Source: JAIPFM01 sp964494325
Lineage (GTDB): Bacteria; Planctomycetota; Phycisphaerae; Sedimentisphaerales; Anaerobacaceae
Assembly: GCA_964494325.1 (NCBI GenBank)
Contig: CAZBTJ010000001.1
Location: forward strand, 61,900-125,899
Direction of reading: 5' to 3'
DNA: 64,000 bases
Below the pieces are notes generated by a model that saw only the letters and a list, made by a program, of their open reading frames with translations, ran no database searches and had not been told where the DNA came from. The translations under genes were made by a program, and so were the position numbers. This document shows positions 43,999 through 53,139 of this stretch, piece after piece. Numbering within the stretch: position 1 is the stretch's first letter; every line of letters starts with the position of its first letter.

Positions 43999-44635
43999 CT
44001 GTGTCTCCCTCGCATGAAGTACTATTTATTGCCGAACATTTCCAAAGATCATTGATCCGAAGGAACCGGGCCGCGAGTGTCAAGGCGTCCCCAGGCTGCC
44101 AGATTGTATTATGCAGGGTAAACTCCGTGTGTACTGCGGCCAGAAAAGTCACCTGCGCGGTGCCTTCTTCCTGAATCACCTCAATGATTTCAATGGGATT
44201 CCCCAGGCAGTTCAGGTAAGAACTGTCCAGATCCTCTACTACGCCAAGCGCCAGATATGCCTTTAGCTCGTGCCCGGCCCGCTGCTCAAACAGTTTGATC
44301 AGGCTGCGCACGGCATTCTCCGGTGTGGTGAAGTTCGTTCGCATAGCCCGATCAATTAGATCTGAGCGGAGTACGGGTCTGTCTGATGCGGGTTGCGGCT
44401 TGGCTGTCGTTGCTTCGGGAGCCCGTTCCCTGGATGGCGTGTGTGTCGAAATCACGGAAACTGGGGAGCCTTGTGATGACCGGGAGTAGTACACATAAAC
44501 TGTCATGGCCACCATCCCTGTTACAACAGAGGCTGTCAGCACAATTCTATTCAGATGATTCTTCGCGATACGAGCCAGACGACTGCCAGGTACCGGTTTG
44601 ACCCTTGATGCGTTGTTAATTTCTTTCTCAGCCAT
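43973..44635 (-). CDS. single-pass membrane protein between the two leucine-rich proteins
   Basis: 220 residues: basic cytoplasmic N-terminus (about 1-28), TM helix about 30-50 (NRIVLTASVVTGMVAMTVYV), Ser/Thr/Pro linker to about 85. A C-terminal domain then contains TTPENAVRSLIKLFEQRAGH, the A-V-x-x-L pattern of NTF2-like/SnoaL-type cone folds, ending around DLWKCSAINST. Function unknown. It sits 31 bases after the first leucine-rich gene and overlaps the second, so the three probably act together at the envelope. Confidence 0.6.
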   Translation of the reverse strand: MAEKEINNASRVKPVPGSRLARIAKNHLNRIVLTASVVTGMVAMTVYVYYSRSSQGSPVSVISTHTPSRERAPEATTAKPQPASDRPVLRSDLIDRAMRTNFTTPENAVRSLIKLFEQRAGHELKAYLALGVVEDLDSSYLNCLGNPIEIIEVIQEEGTAQVTFLAAVHTEFTLHNTIWQPGDALTLAARFLRINDLWKCSAINSTSCEGDTDDAEQNSL

Positions 44636-44666
44636 AGGACATCTCGAGAGTATGTGACTGGACTGG

Positions 44667-46637
44667 CTACATGTCTGGGTTCAATTTTCTGAGGTGAATG
44701 TATTTGATCGCCGGTAAGCGTTCCTGCAGCAGAATACGAGTTTCAGGACGAATCCGCTCCTCGCTCCATATTTCGAGGGACCACACTGAGGGAAGGCAGG
44801 GCAATTGCTTAAGGGACGCATCCGAGATGTTTCCCATAAAGGTTGCATTTCTAAGTCCAGTCAATCCTGCCAAATGGGCAACGTCCTCTTGGGTAGCACG
44901 AGAGATCCCGTTGAGATTTAGGAGCTTCAATTCGGACATATTTCCCAGGCATGCCAGAGTAGATTCAGGAAGAGCCAGTGAAGACACGCGCAATTCCTGC
45001 AATTGCGACAGTGCCTTCAAGAACATCAGATCATCCTCTTGTAGCAAAGATGCGTTCAGGAGCAGTGACTCTAGGTTTGCCAGCCTACTCAGATTCAACG
45101 GCAACTCATCTCCAGGCATTGGTGTGCTGTTCGATCTAATCAATTGCAGACTCTTTAGATTCGTCAAGTTGTTTAGCTGATTCAAACCGGTTTTGGAACC
45201 GTTCTCGTTGAGAACCAGCGACTCCAACTGACGCAACCTGCTGATTGATTTTATGCCCCGGTCAGTCAAATGGTCCCCCCCGAAGGGAATCTCCAGTTTG
45301 GTGAGATGATCCAACGATTCCAAACATGCCATCTCTGAGTCGGACAGATGTCTTCCCGCAGTCATCCTGACAAATCGAAGCTCTTCTAATGAGGTCAAAC
45401 CACCTAGGCATGAGAAAGCCGCGAGGTCCTCGTTGGTGCCACTGGGTAGAAGGTCCACACCGACGTCCACGGCCTTGAGACGACGGAGACTGCTGAGAGC
45501 CCTTACGTTATCTGCAGTCAAGGTGACAGAAGTGACGGACTCCAGTTGAGGCAATTCCGCAAGAAATCGGGCATCAGAGATCTCTGCTATGTCCAGTTTC
45601 TTCAGATGCTTTAGATGCTTGAGTCGGGCATGTCCCGCATTGGTAAAATTGGTGGCAATGTTGAGAAAATGCAACGCCTCCAGACTGGCAAGCTCACCAA
45701 TGTAGGCCAGACTGGTGTCGGTCAGTGGATAATTCGTGCCCCAAAGTGTCAGACTCTTGAGGTCTGTCAGGCCCTGCAAATGGCGGATATGCCGGTCCGA
45801 CAATCCGGTTTGGCCCCACAGGCATAAGCGTTCCAGATGAGGCAGATGGACTAATTGGGCCAGGCCCGGGCCGCGTATCCTACCCATGCGTATTCTCAGC
45901 CAGCGCAGGCTGGACACTTGGCCCAGAACCTTGAGGTCGACATCTGTGGCGCCAGTGTAACAGTCCAGATAGTCCAAATGAGGCAGGTCCCGAAGTACGG
46001 CCAGGCCAGTCCCACTGACTCGACTCTCCCTGAGCAGCAGAGATCTGAGTGCGCGTAGCTTTCTGAGATGCAGCATCCCTTTGTTTGTGACCCCTGTATG
46101 CCACAGTTCCAGCATTTGCAGACCGGTCATGTGTGAAAGCGGCTCCAGCACACGCTCGTTGACATGTTTCATGGGAACCGGGCTAGTGATTGTAATTCGA
46201 GTTAAGTCGTTCGGGTCGATACTGGACAACCCGGTCAGGTCGTCCAGGCCGACGTAGCACTGTTCGCTAAGCATCTGTGCCCCCCCAGAACTTAGCCGTG
46301 AACGATCCTCCGATCTGAGTCGGAGCATGACACGGAGTTGAATATTCCGATCCGCAGGCACTGTAATATTTCCCCGAGCCTCCCCCAGGTACTCCCATTC
46401 CTCATTGCGAAGCGCCACATAACTGGGATCCATCGTTTGAAAGCCATCCGGCTCAACATATAGAATGCCCAAGCTTTGGCCCGGAGGGAATTGTATCACT
46501 CTCGTGGGGGTGGGGGTTGGGCTTGGTTTGTTTGGCAAAAAAACAACGCCATTCGCTGCCATGCCTGTGCTCCATACCCAAGCGGCCAACATCATGCCCA
46601 CGGTACAAACTCGATTGTACGGCATTTTGTCCTTCAT
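44667..46637 (-). CDS. secreted leucine-rich-repeat protein, paralogue 2
   Basis: About 656 residues with the same layout as its neighbour: hydrophobic leader with MMLAAWVWSTGMAANG, N-domain, then about 18 leucine-rich repeats (LRALRSLLLRESRVSGTGLA, LPHLERLCLWGQTGLSDRHI, LSQLQELRVSSLALPESTLA). The two proteins are closely colinear. The N-terminal and mid repeats are the most alike and the repeats around 380-520 have diverged most. Start taken at ATG 46637, because GGAG precedes it and it aligns with the paralogue; a GTG at 46655 is in frame. First gene of the three-gene operon. Confidence 0.8.
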   Translation of the reverse strand: MKDKMPYNRVCTVGMMLAAWVWSTGMAANGVVFLPNKPSPTPTPTRVIQFPPGQSLGILYVEPDGFQTMDPSYVALRNEEWEYLGEARGNITVPADRNIQLRVMLRLRSEDRSRLSSGGAQMLSEQCYVGLDDLTGLSSIDPNDLTRITITSPVPMKHVNERVLEPLSHMTGLQMLELWHTGVTNKGMLHLRKLRALRSLLLRESRVSGTGLAVLRDLPHLDYLDCYTGATDVDLKVLGQVSSLRWLRIRMGRIRGPGLAQLVHLPHLERLCLWGQTGLSDRHIRHLQGLTDLKSLTLWGTNYPLTDTSLAYIGELASLEALHFLNIATNFTNAGHARLKHLKHLKKLDIAEISDARFLAELPQLESVTSVTLTADNVRALSSLRRLKAVDVGVDLLPSGTNEDLAAFSCLGGLTSLEELRFVRMTAGRHLSDSEMACLESLDHLTKLEIPFGGDHLTDRGIKSISRLRQLESLVLNENGSKTGLNQLNNLTNLKSLQLIRSNSTPMPGDELPLNLSRLANLESLLLNASLLQEDDLMFLKALSQLQELRVSSLALPESTLACLGNMSELKLLNLNGISRATQEDVAHLAGLTGLRNATFMGNISDASLKQLPCLPSVWSLEIWSEERIRPETRILLQERLPAIKYIHLRKLNPDM

Positions 46638-46848
46638 CGTCTCTATCTCCGCCACAAAACAACGCGAAAGGCTCTCTTGATTACGTTTGTAATCTACACT
46701 CTAACATAGTCTTGTCGCTAGATAAAAGAAAATATAGAAAAAAGGCCACAAAAAAAGCAGGTGATTCCGCCGTCACCTGGCCTGGCTTGACGAATTCAAG
46801 TTTACATGAGATGATACCAGCAACATTTATTCAGTTTAAGGACACACC

Positions 46849-47550
46849 ATGGAACAATGGACTGAAGGTTTTGGTTGGTATGTGGCATTTCTGGTGTCAG
46901 TGACCTGTCACGAGGCGGCCCATGCACTGGCCGCATTAAAGCTTGGGGACCAAACGGCCTACAACCATGGTCAGGTCACACTGGATCCGGTGCCCCATAT
47001 ACGACGGGAACCCTGGGGCATGGTAATCATTCCCATAGTATCGTTTGCCATGGGCGGATGGATGATGGGCTGGGGTAGTGCAGCTTATGATCCACGTTGG
47101 GCCATGGACTACCCCAAACGGTCTGCTTTCATGGCAATGGCAGGACCCTGTGCCAATCTGTTGCTTGTGATTTTGTCGGGATTGGTAATCCGTGTGGGAT
47201 TATGGTATGGACTGTTTAATGCCCCGGAGAAAATCACCTTCATTCGCACTGTCATTCCGGCCTCAGGATACAGCCTGGCAGGTGTGGCTGGTTTTCTCAG
47301 TCTTCTATTTACCTTAAACATCATACTCTTGTTTTTTAATCTCCTGCCTGTCCCCCCACTGGATGGCAGTGCCTTTCCGCTACTATTTCTCGATCGCCAT
47401 TCTGCACACACCTATATGACCTGGATGACACACCCCACAGGTTTCTGGATCGGCATTCTAGTGGCCTGGCGTGTGTTTGACTTCATCTTCCCTCCGATAC
47501 ACACGTTCGCCTTGAATATCCTATATCTTGGGATAGCCCAATACGGATAA
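46849..47550 (+). CDS. site-2-type membrane metalloprotease (M50 family)
   Basis: 233 residues with the zinc motif HEAAH at 21-25 in TM1 and the third ligand in NLLPVPPLDG (N164, D172), plus several more TM helices. This is the compact M50B form that lacks PDZ or CBS domains. Such enzymes cut TM helices of substrate proteins. With several membrane-tethered sigma regulators in this window a role in their release is conceivable, but no link is shown. AAGGA lies 7 bases before ATG. Confidence 0.85.
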   Translation: MEQWTEGFGWYVAFLVSVTCHEAAHALAALKLGDQTAYNHGQVTLDPVPHIRREPWGMVIIPIVSFAMGGWMMGWGSAAYDPRWAMDYPKRSAFMAMAGPCANLLLVILSGLVIRVGLWYGLFNAPEKITFIRTVIPASGYSLAGVAGFLSLLFTLNIILLFFNLLPVPPLDGSAFPLLFLDRHSAHTYMTWMTHPTGFWIGILVAWRVFDFIFPPIHTFALNILYLGIAQYG

Positions 47551-47807
47551 AAAAAATTTACCTGACTTGGTTCTGTCTTCACTGGCTTAGACGACGTTGA
47601 CTGACAACACCCTGCGAAGGTCTCCCTTTTTTTCGGCTTTTTTCATACTTTCCAAAATCTGGTAAATACCCATGGTGCTGTAACCGATCTGAGGTGAGTA
47701 CGTATGAAGCATAGATTTAGACGTGATTTGAATCGGGGAATACCTCAAGAACGTTTGAGCCACAGCAAACACAACCTGGCGGCAAATGTGATGAGGCATG
47801 ATTTGCC

Positions 47808-49829
47808 ATGAGTCTCAGAAAGAAGTTTATTATTGGATGTTTGATGGTGGGTGTCTTTATCCCCCTGTCGGCACTCAATTCACTGCAAAAAAGCCAGAAA
47901 GTACTCAGCAAGACCATTGCAAGAGATTTGACCCTAATTACCCGCGAAACCATGGATCAGATTGAACGGGCCGTGTGGATTCGCTTGGGACAAATTGAAC
48001 TCAGTGCCAGAGCCCTGGCAGAAAACCAGGCCCTGCTCGCTTCAAATGAACGGTTTTCTCAGATAAACAACCACACATTGTACCTTGCTGAATCCACAAA
48101 AACATGGCTTGCTCAAGACCCAAATGATCCCAACAATGCCATTCTTCAAATGGTCGACCAGACCCTGTGCGAACGACTCAGATCACATATCAAGCAATCG
48201 TTCTTCTACACTAAGAGATTTGGCTATGACATATTCAAGAAAGTCACGGTGACCAATCGCTTTGGTGCTGTTGTCGGACAAACGTCCCATAACAAAGAGT
48301 ACAATCTAAGCCAAACGCCGTGGTGGCAATATGCCAAACACAAAGGGTCTTACGTAGGCCCCTTTAATCTTGAGACCAAAACAATGGACATGGCAGTGCC
48401 CATTCTTGACGTGTCTGACAACTTTATGGGTGTGATTCATTGTTCTCTTAATGCACAGGAATACAATGACATTCTCAACCACCTCACTAAAAACAGTGCC
48501 TACAAAACCACCAGCTTCACCCTGCTTTCACGTAACAAATGCGTACTCTACGCCACCAACAACAAACACTGGGCCTGCATCAATGTGGCCATGAGCACGC
48601 CCCATAACACCTTGATGGCCGACCCAAACGATCTCTGGTTTCTTGTAAAGAATCCCTATGGACGATCCCTACCCAAGGCCATGATCACACAAGCCCTGTC
48701 AAAAGGCCATCGCAATTACAAAGGACAACAATGGTCTCTTTGCATGGGTGTTGATGCCGATGAAGCCCTGTACCCCGTCTCTTCTTTGAAGATGGCACTC
48801 TTGGCACCGTTCTTTGTGTTGCTCCTGGGGACTGTTGGCGGAGCGTTGATGTTCAACACCTCTGTGCTTCGTCCCATTGAAAAACTGTCCCAGACAGCCG
48901 AGGCCATTAGAAACGGTGACCTCAAAGCCAAGGCCAGCATCAAGTCACATGACGAAATCGGACAATTGGCAGACTCATTTGACCAGATGACCGGTGAACT
49001 TGAACATACGATTGAATCCCTGAACAAACAGATAGAAGAACGACAAAAGGCTGAAGAAGGGATGGCCAAACTGACTGACAACCTCGTGGAATCCGTGCAG
49101 GAACTTGAGAAGGCCAACCAGGAAATCCGTCAAATCACCTATGCCGCCGCTCACGACCTAAAAACTCCGTTGAGAGGTATGTCCATGATCTCTCAATGGA
49201 TTCTAGAGGACCATGGGCATGTTCTGGAGCCAGAAGCCCAGGCACAAATCAAGCAACTAAGCTATCGCGCAGAAAGATTTGACAAGCTATTGGATGGCCT
49301 GCGCGAATATTCAAGCTTGCCAGGTGAAGATGATCTCGTAAAAACCATCAATCTCACGGAATATCTCAACGCCATGATGGCCCGCCACTACAAGGAATTT
49401 GAAGCCTGTACCATGATACCGGCAAACCTGCCCAAAATCACATCTCCGGTCAAGGCAATAAAGACCGTTCTTTACAAACTCATTGACAATGCCATTCGCC
49501 ATATGGACAAAGAATCACCGGCCATTCAGATCAGGTGCCATGCCCATCTTCATGGCTGGACGTTCTACATCAGCGATAATGGCCCCGGCATTGACCAGAA
49601 GTATCACAAAAAAATATTTGGCATGTTCCAACGACTCTCACAGGACGATACATTCAAAACCACCGGTATGGGCCTCTCCATCGCCAAGAAAATTGTCGAA
49701 GCCTACGGCGGACGTATCTGGGTCGATTCTGAGATAAAAGTTGGTAGCACCTTCGCCTTCACATGGCCCAAAATACCCAAGAAAATCAGTGTCTTGGAGC
49801 GTCTCTCAATGCCTGTACAACTCACATGA
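47808..49829 (+). CDS. membrane sensor histidine kinase (Cache-HAMP-HisKA)
   Basis: 673 residues: TM1 about 8-25, a periplasmic dCache-like sensor about 30-320 (TVTNRFGAVVGQTSHNKEYN; PWWQYAKHKGSYVGPFNLET), TM2 about 325-347, HAMP about 348-400 and a coiled coil 400-440. A HisKA H-box follows with His449 in AAHDLKTPLRG, then an ATPase domain with N-box LIDNAIRH, G1 DNGPGID, F box FGMFQRL and G2 GMGLSIAKKIVEAYGG. The H-box resembles phytochrome-group kinases. No response regulator is adjacent. The RsbU-like phosphatase with a matching sensory architecture follows at 49946, so the two may answer related signals. The ribosome site is weak. Confidence 0.9.
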   Translation: MSLRKKFIIGCLMVGVFIPLSALNSLQKSQKVLSKTIARDLTLITRETMDQIERAVWIRLGQIELSARALAENQALLASNERFSQINNHTLYLAESTKTWLAQDPNDPNNAILQMVDQTLCERLRSHIKQSFFYTKRFGYDIFKKVTVTNRFGAVVGQTSHNKEYNLSQTPWWQYAKHKGSYVGPFNLETKTMDMAVPILDVSDNFMGVIHCSLNAQEYNDILNHLTKNSAYKTTSFTLLSRNKCVLYATNNKHWACINVAMSTPHNTLMADPNDLWFLVKNPYGRSLPKAMITQALSKGHRNYKGQQWSLCMGVDADEALYPVSSLKMALLAPFFVLLLGTVGGALMFNTSVLRPIEKLSQTAEAIRNGDLKAKASIKSHDEIGQLADSFDQMTGELEHTIESLNKQIEERQKAEEGMAKLTDNLVESVQELEKANQEIRQITYAAAHDLKTPLRGMSMISQWILEDHGHVLEPEAQAQIKQLSYRAERFDKLLDGLREYSSLPGEDDLVKTINLTEYLNAMMARHYKEFEACTMIPANLPKITSPVKAIKTVLYKLIDNAIRHMDKESPAIQIRCHAHLHGWTFYISDNGPGIDQKYHKKIFGMFQRLSQDDTFKTTGMGLSIAKKIVEAYGGRIWVDSEIKVGSTFAFTWPKIPKKISVLERLSMPVQLT

Positions 49830-49945
49830 TCCCCAGAGAAAACGCCTTTTTCTTTGCTCAGCACCCGCAATTTGTTTGAAACCACGAGTAGCCATACACG
49901 CACATTAAGGGTATAGTGTGACAAAGTTAAAGGGCAAATTTGATC

Positions 49946-52126
49946 ATGAGCATACGCTTACGACTACTCATCATTCTGTTGGTCACTGCACTGACCCCAC
50001 TGGTCATCACATCATTGGCCCACCAAATCTCCATCAGAATCGCTGAGCACCAACTCACCGCCATAGTCCGAAAAAACCTGGATACCAATGCAAGACGGGC
50101 ACTGCAGGAGCTGCACCAAGCTCACGTGGCATTACTCCAAAAAGACACACAGCTCACAGAAGTCCTTCTTGCCAGCCAAGCCAGGGAAATTCAGAAGGCC
50201 CTTTCCCAATGTTCTCAGGTGACAGAGGCCCGCGTTGAAGAAGACACATTTGGCTATGACCCCAACATCGCTCTAGCCACAGATGCCTACCATCCCTATT
50301 TTCAGGACATCAATGACCCGAATATCACCAACCTCCACATAGATTACCAGCGACAACGTTTTTTTACAGCCCCTGATGCGAACCCCAATCAGGTCAAGCT
50401 GGTGCTCAATGGCATGGGCCCCTTGACTAAGGTGTTTCACACGCTCTATCAACAGGCCCCCAAAGGGGTCCTCTGGATGTCCACTTCCTTTCAACAATTC
50501 AAAATCTTCACACGGTACCCCGCAGGTCAAACCGTTAGGATTCAGCAGAATACAAGAAGCAACCCCTCACCGCAGAGGAGGCCACCCTCTAGAAACCCAA
50601 ATCCCAATCGCTCTGGATCACAAAACCGGCCCAAACGGCGTGATCGTCCCCCTATTCGCATCATGCCTGACCGCACCACCAATCAATGGGTCATGGTCAG
50701 TGATACGAAAGTTTCCTCTGACGACGGAACGATTACGGGGGTTACGTCCCTGGCCAGAACCATTCCAGAAGTCTTCGAAGACGTAACGCCTCCTGAACGA
50801 TGGGGTCAGGAAACCGAGCACATACTTATCCGTCTGGACCCGAACAATCCAGACCGACCCTCCGCAGATAAACTCGTTCACAACAAATTGGTCGAATTCG
50901 ACAGAGCGAAATGGCGTCAATACCGCAGAACACCCTTAACATCTCGAAACACTGAGGCGTTCAAAGTCATGATCGCCAACCTGCTGGCCGGTCAGGCCGG
51001 CACACAACTGATGGATTACAATGGCAGACAATGCATGTGGGCCTACCAACCTGCGGAACTGGCCTCTGTAGCTGTCATTCTAATTGTCCCCTATGACCGA
51101 ATTACAGAACTTGCCGCCACCATGGGCAAATCATTGATCCAAGAAAGTATGTTCTGGCTCGAAATCACCACCGTGGTTCTGATTTTGGCAGCCGCGTTTG
51201 CCACCATCCTGGCATTTGCCAAGGCTCGCACCTTGACCGAACCCATCAGCACGCTCATCCACGCAGGCAGGCAACTGGCCGCTGGAAACTATGAAGCCCA
51301 GGTCCACAGCATGGCTAACGACGAACTCGGTCAACTGGGCAAGGTCTTTAACGACATTGGCCCTAAACTGCAAGAACGAGAAACCCTCAAACAATCCCTC
51401 GAACTCGCACGTGCTGTCCAGCAAAGCCTTCTGCCCAAGAAAACACCAAACCTCCAGTGTTTTGATGTGGCTGGCCAATGCCTCTATTGTGATGAAACAG
51501 GCGGAGATTACTATGATTTCATTGATCTCTCGGGTATTCACCCGCAGAAATGCAGTATTGTACTCGGTGACGTCAGTGGCCATGGCATTGGCACGGCCCT
51601 GCTCATGGCTTCAGTCAGGGGCATCATGCACTCGGAAGTAAAACATAGTGCATGCGATCTTGTCAAGCTCCTGAATAATCTTAACCAGCAGGTCATTGAA
51701 GACACAGACGACGACAAGTTCGTCACCCTGTTCCACGGCATCCTGGACGACAGAAACCGATCATTTACCTGGTCTTCGGCAGGCCACGAACCTGCATACT
51801 GGTACCACAAGGATAAAAACGCCTTTGAAGAACTCCCCAATACAGGCATGCCTATTGGTATCATTCCAGACGCCGTCTTTGAACAGGCTGGCCCCCTCAG
51901 CCCCAAGACCGGCGACCTGATCATCATTGGGACAGACGGCATTTGGGAGGCACGCAATGAATACAACCAATTCTTTGGCAAAGAACGATTCTGCAAAACC
52001 ATAGAAGATCATGCCCAAGACACAGCCCAAGAACTTTGTGCCGCCGTCATTGATGAAGTCACAGCCTTCATAGGACCCGGTGCGCGCACAGATGACATCA
52101 CACTCATCGTCATTAAAACGGTGTAG
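49946..52126 (+). CDS. membrane PP2C/RsbU-type serine phosphatase with sensor domain
   Basis: 726 residues from ATG 49946. TM1 about 5-25, a long extracytoplasmic sensor to about 395 interrupted by a Pro/Arg/Asn-rich segment near 190-235, TM2 about 400-425, HAMP (EPISTLIHAGRQLAAGNYEA). The SpoIIE/RsbU-type PP2C phosphatase covers about 490-725, with GGDYYDFIDL, VLGDVSGHGIGTALLMASVR and the metal Asp in IGTDGIWEARN and ARTDDITLIVI. These phosphatases act on STAS anti-anti-sigma proteins. An upstream TTG at 49940 is closer to AAAGGG (49929-49934) but ATG is preferred. No RsbV/RsbW gene is nearby. It overlaps the convergent START gene by 14 bases. Confidence 0.88.
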   Translation: MSIRLRLLIILLVTALTPLVITSLAHQISIRIAEHQLTAIVRKNLDTNARRALQELHQAHVALLQKDTQLTEVLLASQAREIQKALSQCSQVTEARVEEDTFGYDPNIALATDAYHPYFQDINDPNITNLHIDYQRQRFFTAPDANPNQVKLVLNGMGPLTKVFHTLYQQAPKGVLWMSTSFQQFKIFTRYPAGQTVRIQQNTRSNPSPQRRPPSRNPNPNRSGSQNRPKRRDRPPIRIMPDRTTNQWVMVSDTKVSSDDGTITGVTSLARTIPEVFEDVTPPERWGQETEHILIRLDPNNPDRPSADKLVHNKLVEFDRAKWRQYRRTPLTSRNTEAFKVMIANLLAGQAGTQLMDYNGRQCMWAYQPAELASVAVILIVPYDRITELAATMGKSLIQESMFWLEITTVVLILAAAFATILAFAKARTLTEPISTLIHAGRQLAAGNYEAQVHSMANDELGQLGKVFNDIGPKLQERETLKQSLELARAVQQSLLPKKTPNLQCFDVAGQCLYCDETGGDYYDFIDLSGIHPQKCSIVLGDVSGHGIGTALLMASVRGIMHSEVKHSACDLVKLLNNLNQQVIEDTDDDKFVTLFHGILDDRNRSFTWSSAGHEPAYWYHKDKNAFEELPNTGMPIGIIPDAVFEQAGPLSPKTGDLIIIGTDGIWEARNEYNQFFGKERFCKTIEDHAQDTAQELCAAVIDEVTAFIGPGARTDDITLIVIKTV

Positions 52127-52793
52127 TGGCTGCCTGCAATTCCTTGATAAATTCAAGCCGGGCATTTTGGTATTTATCAAGCATGACCACCTTTTTCATC
52201 TTCAACAACGTTTTGTAAGGCTGCGATATGACGGATGAATTGACCAGCCACGCAGGTAGAGCCCCACTGGGATCGCTAAGAACTTGGTAGACAACCTCCA
52301 CAGTCCCGTCTTCTTGCGGCGTGAATTGCCAGAAACCCTGAATGCGTTGGACTCGAATGATGTTCTTCTTGGGCTTGATGTGATCTGGTTTGCCAGTCTG
52401 CTTGACAATGATCACCTGGGTATCGCTATCCTGAGAAAGCACATTGTGAACCACGGCATCCCGATCCATGACTGGCCAGGGCGCTTTGCTCAGCGTGTAG
52501 GCATAGGTCTCCTTTTCACTCACGCGCTCAAGCAGTTGGACCTTGGCACAGTTTTCAATCCAATCCGGCAAACCCTCCGTATCTCGCACCAGAGCAACCA
52601 GACTCGTCAGGGATGTTTTAAGGGTGATCACGCCCTTAAACTCTTTGAAATCTATACCATTGACCTTCCGAGTGTACACCTTCACACCCTTCTTGTCCTT
52701 GACCAGTGTCCAGACAGCCTCTTTCTTGTCATCGGCACAGAATCCCGCACAGCATAGGGCCAGGCACAGAGCAGCAGTGGGTAGTATTCTCAT
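52113..52793 (-). CDS. secreted START-domain lipid-binding-like protein
   Basis: 226 residues: signal peptide 1-19 (MRILPTAALCLALCCAGFC), then a START/SRPBCC-type fold (about 25-220) with WTLVKDKKGVKVYTRKVNG, WIENCAKVQLLERVSEKETY, APWPVMDRDAVVHN and GFWQFTPQEDGTVEVVYQ. The P-W-P-x-x-D-R-D segment is typical of bacterial START proteins. It probably binds a hydrophobic ligand in the periplasm; the ligand is unknown. Its 3' end overlaps the end of the phosphatase gene. Confidence 0.8.
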   Translation of the reverse strand: MRILPTAALCLALCCAGFCADDKKEAVWTLVKDKKGVKVYTRKVNGIDFKEFKGVITLKTSLTSLVALVRDTEGLPDWIENCAKVQLLERVSEKETYAYTLSKAPWPVMDRDAVVHNVLSQDSDTQVIIVKQTGKPDHIKPKKNIIRVQRIQGFWQFTPQEDGTVEVVYQVLSDPSGALPAWLVNSSVISQPYKTLLKMKKVVMLDKYQNARLEFIKELQAATTPF

Positions 52794-53139
52794 GAAATAA
52801 CTCGATTCAAAGTAGTAAGCTTTTTAGTTTCTACGCGTCTTGTCACAATTATAAGGGCAGAACGGATACCCACTCAAGGAGGAAAAGGCGATTGGCAACG
52901 CTTTGGCCCTCTGCAGCAATGCTCTGATTCCCAGTTAATGGATGCACTGTACTCGGTGGGTGGCTATGAATTTGGCATGCTTTATCAGAGTAAAACAGGC
53001 ATTTTTCCTTCGATAACCCAACAAAAGACCTGACTCTATGGATTCCAGCCACTTATTTTCCATATTCTTGTCACCTCTGATTGTGTTTGGCACCTATACA
53101 TGTGAAAATATATAACGAAATTGTCAAGGAGACTGCAAT
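52794..53139. other. 346-base gap with a possible decayed coding piece
   Basis: A forward frame (about 52870-53034) reads QLMDALYSVGGYEFGMLYQS to a stop and looks coding, but has no start and no family I recognise. AAGGAG at 53126-53131 belongs to the next gene. Confidence 0.3.

Noticed and set aside
47551..47807. Reverse frame ending GIYQILESMKKAEKKGDLRR
   Set aside because: Could be a gene remnant, but there is no family likeness or start; left uncalled.
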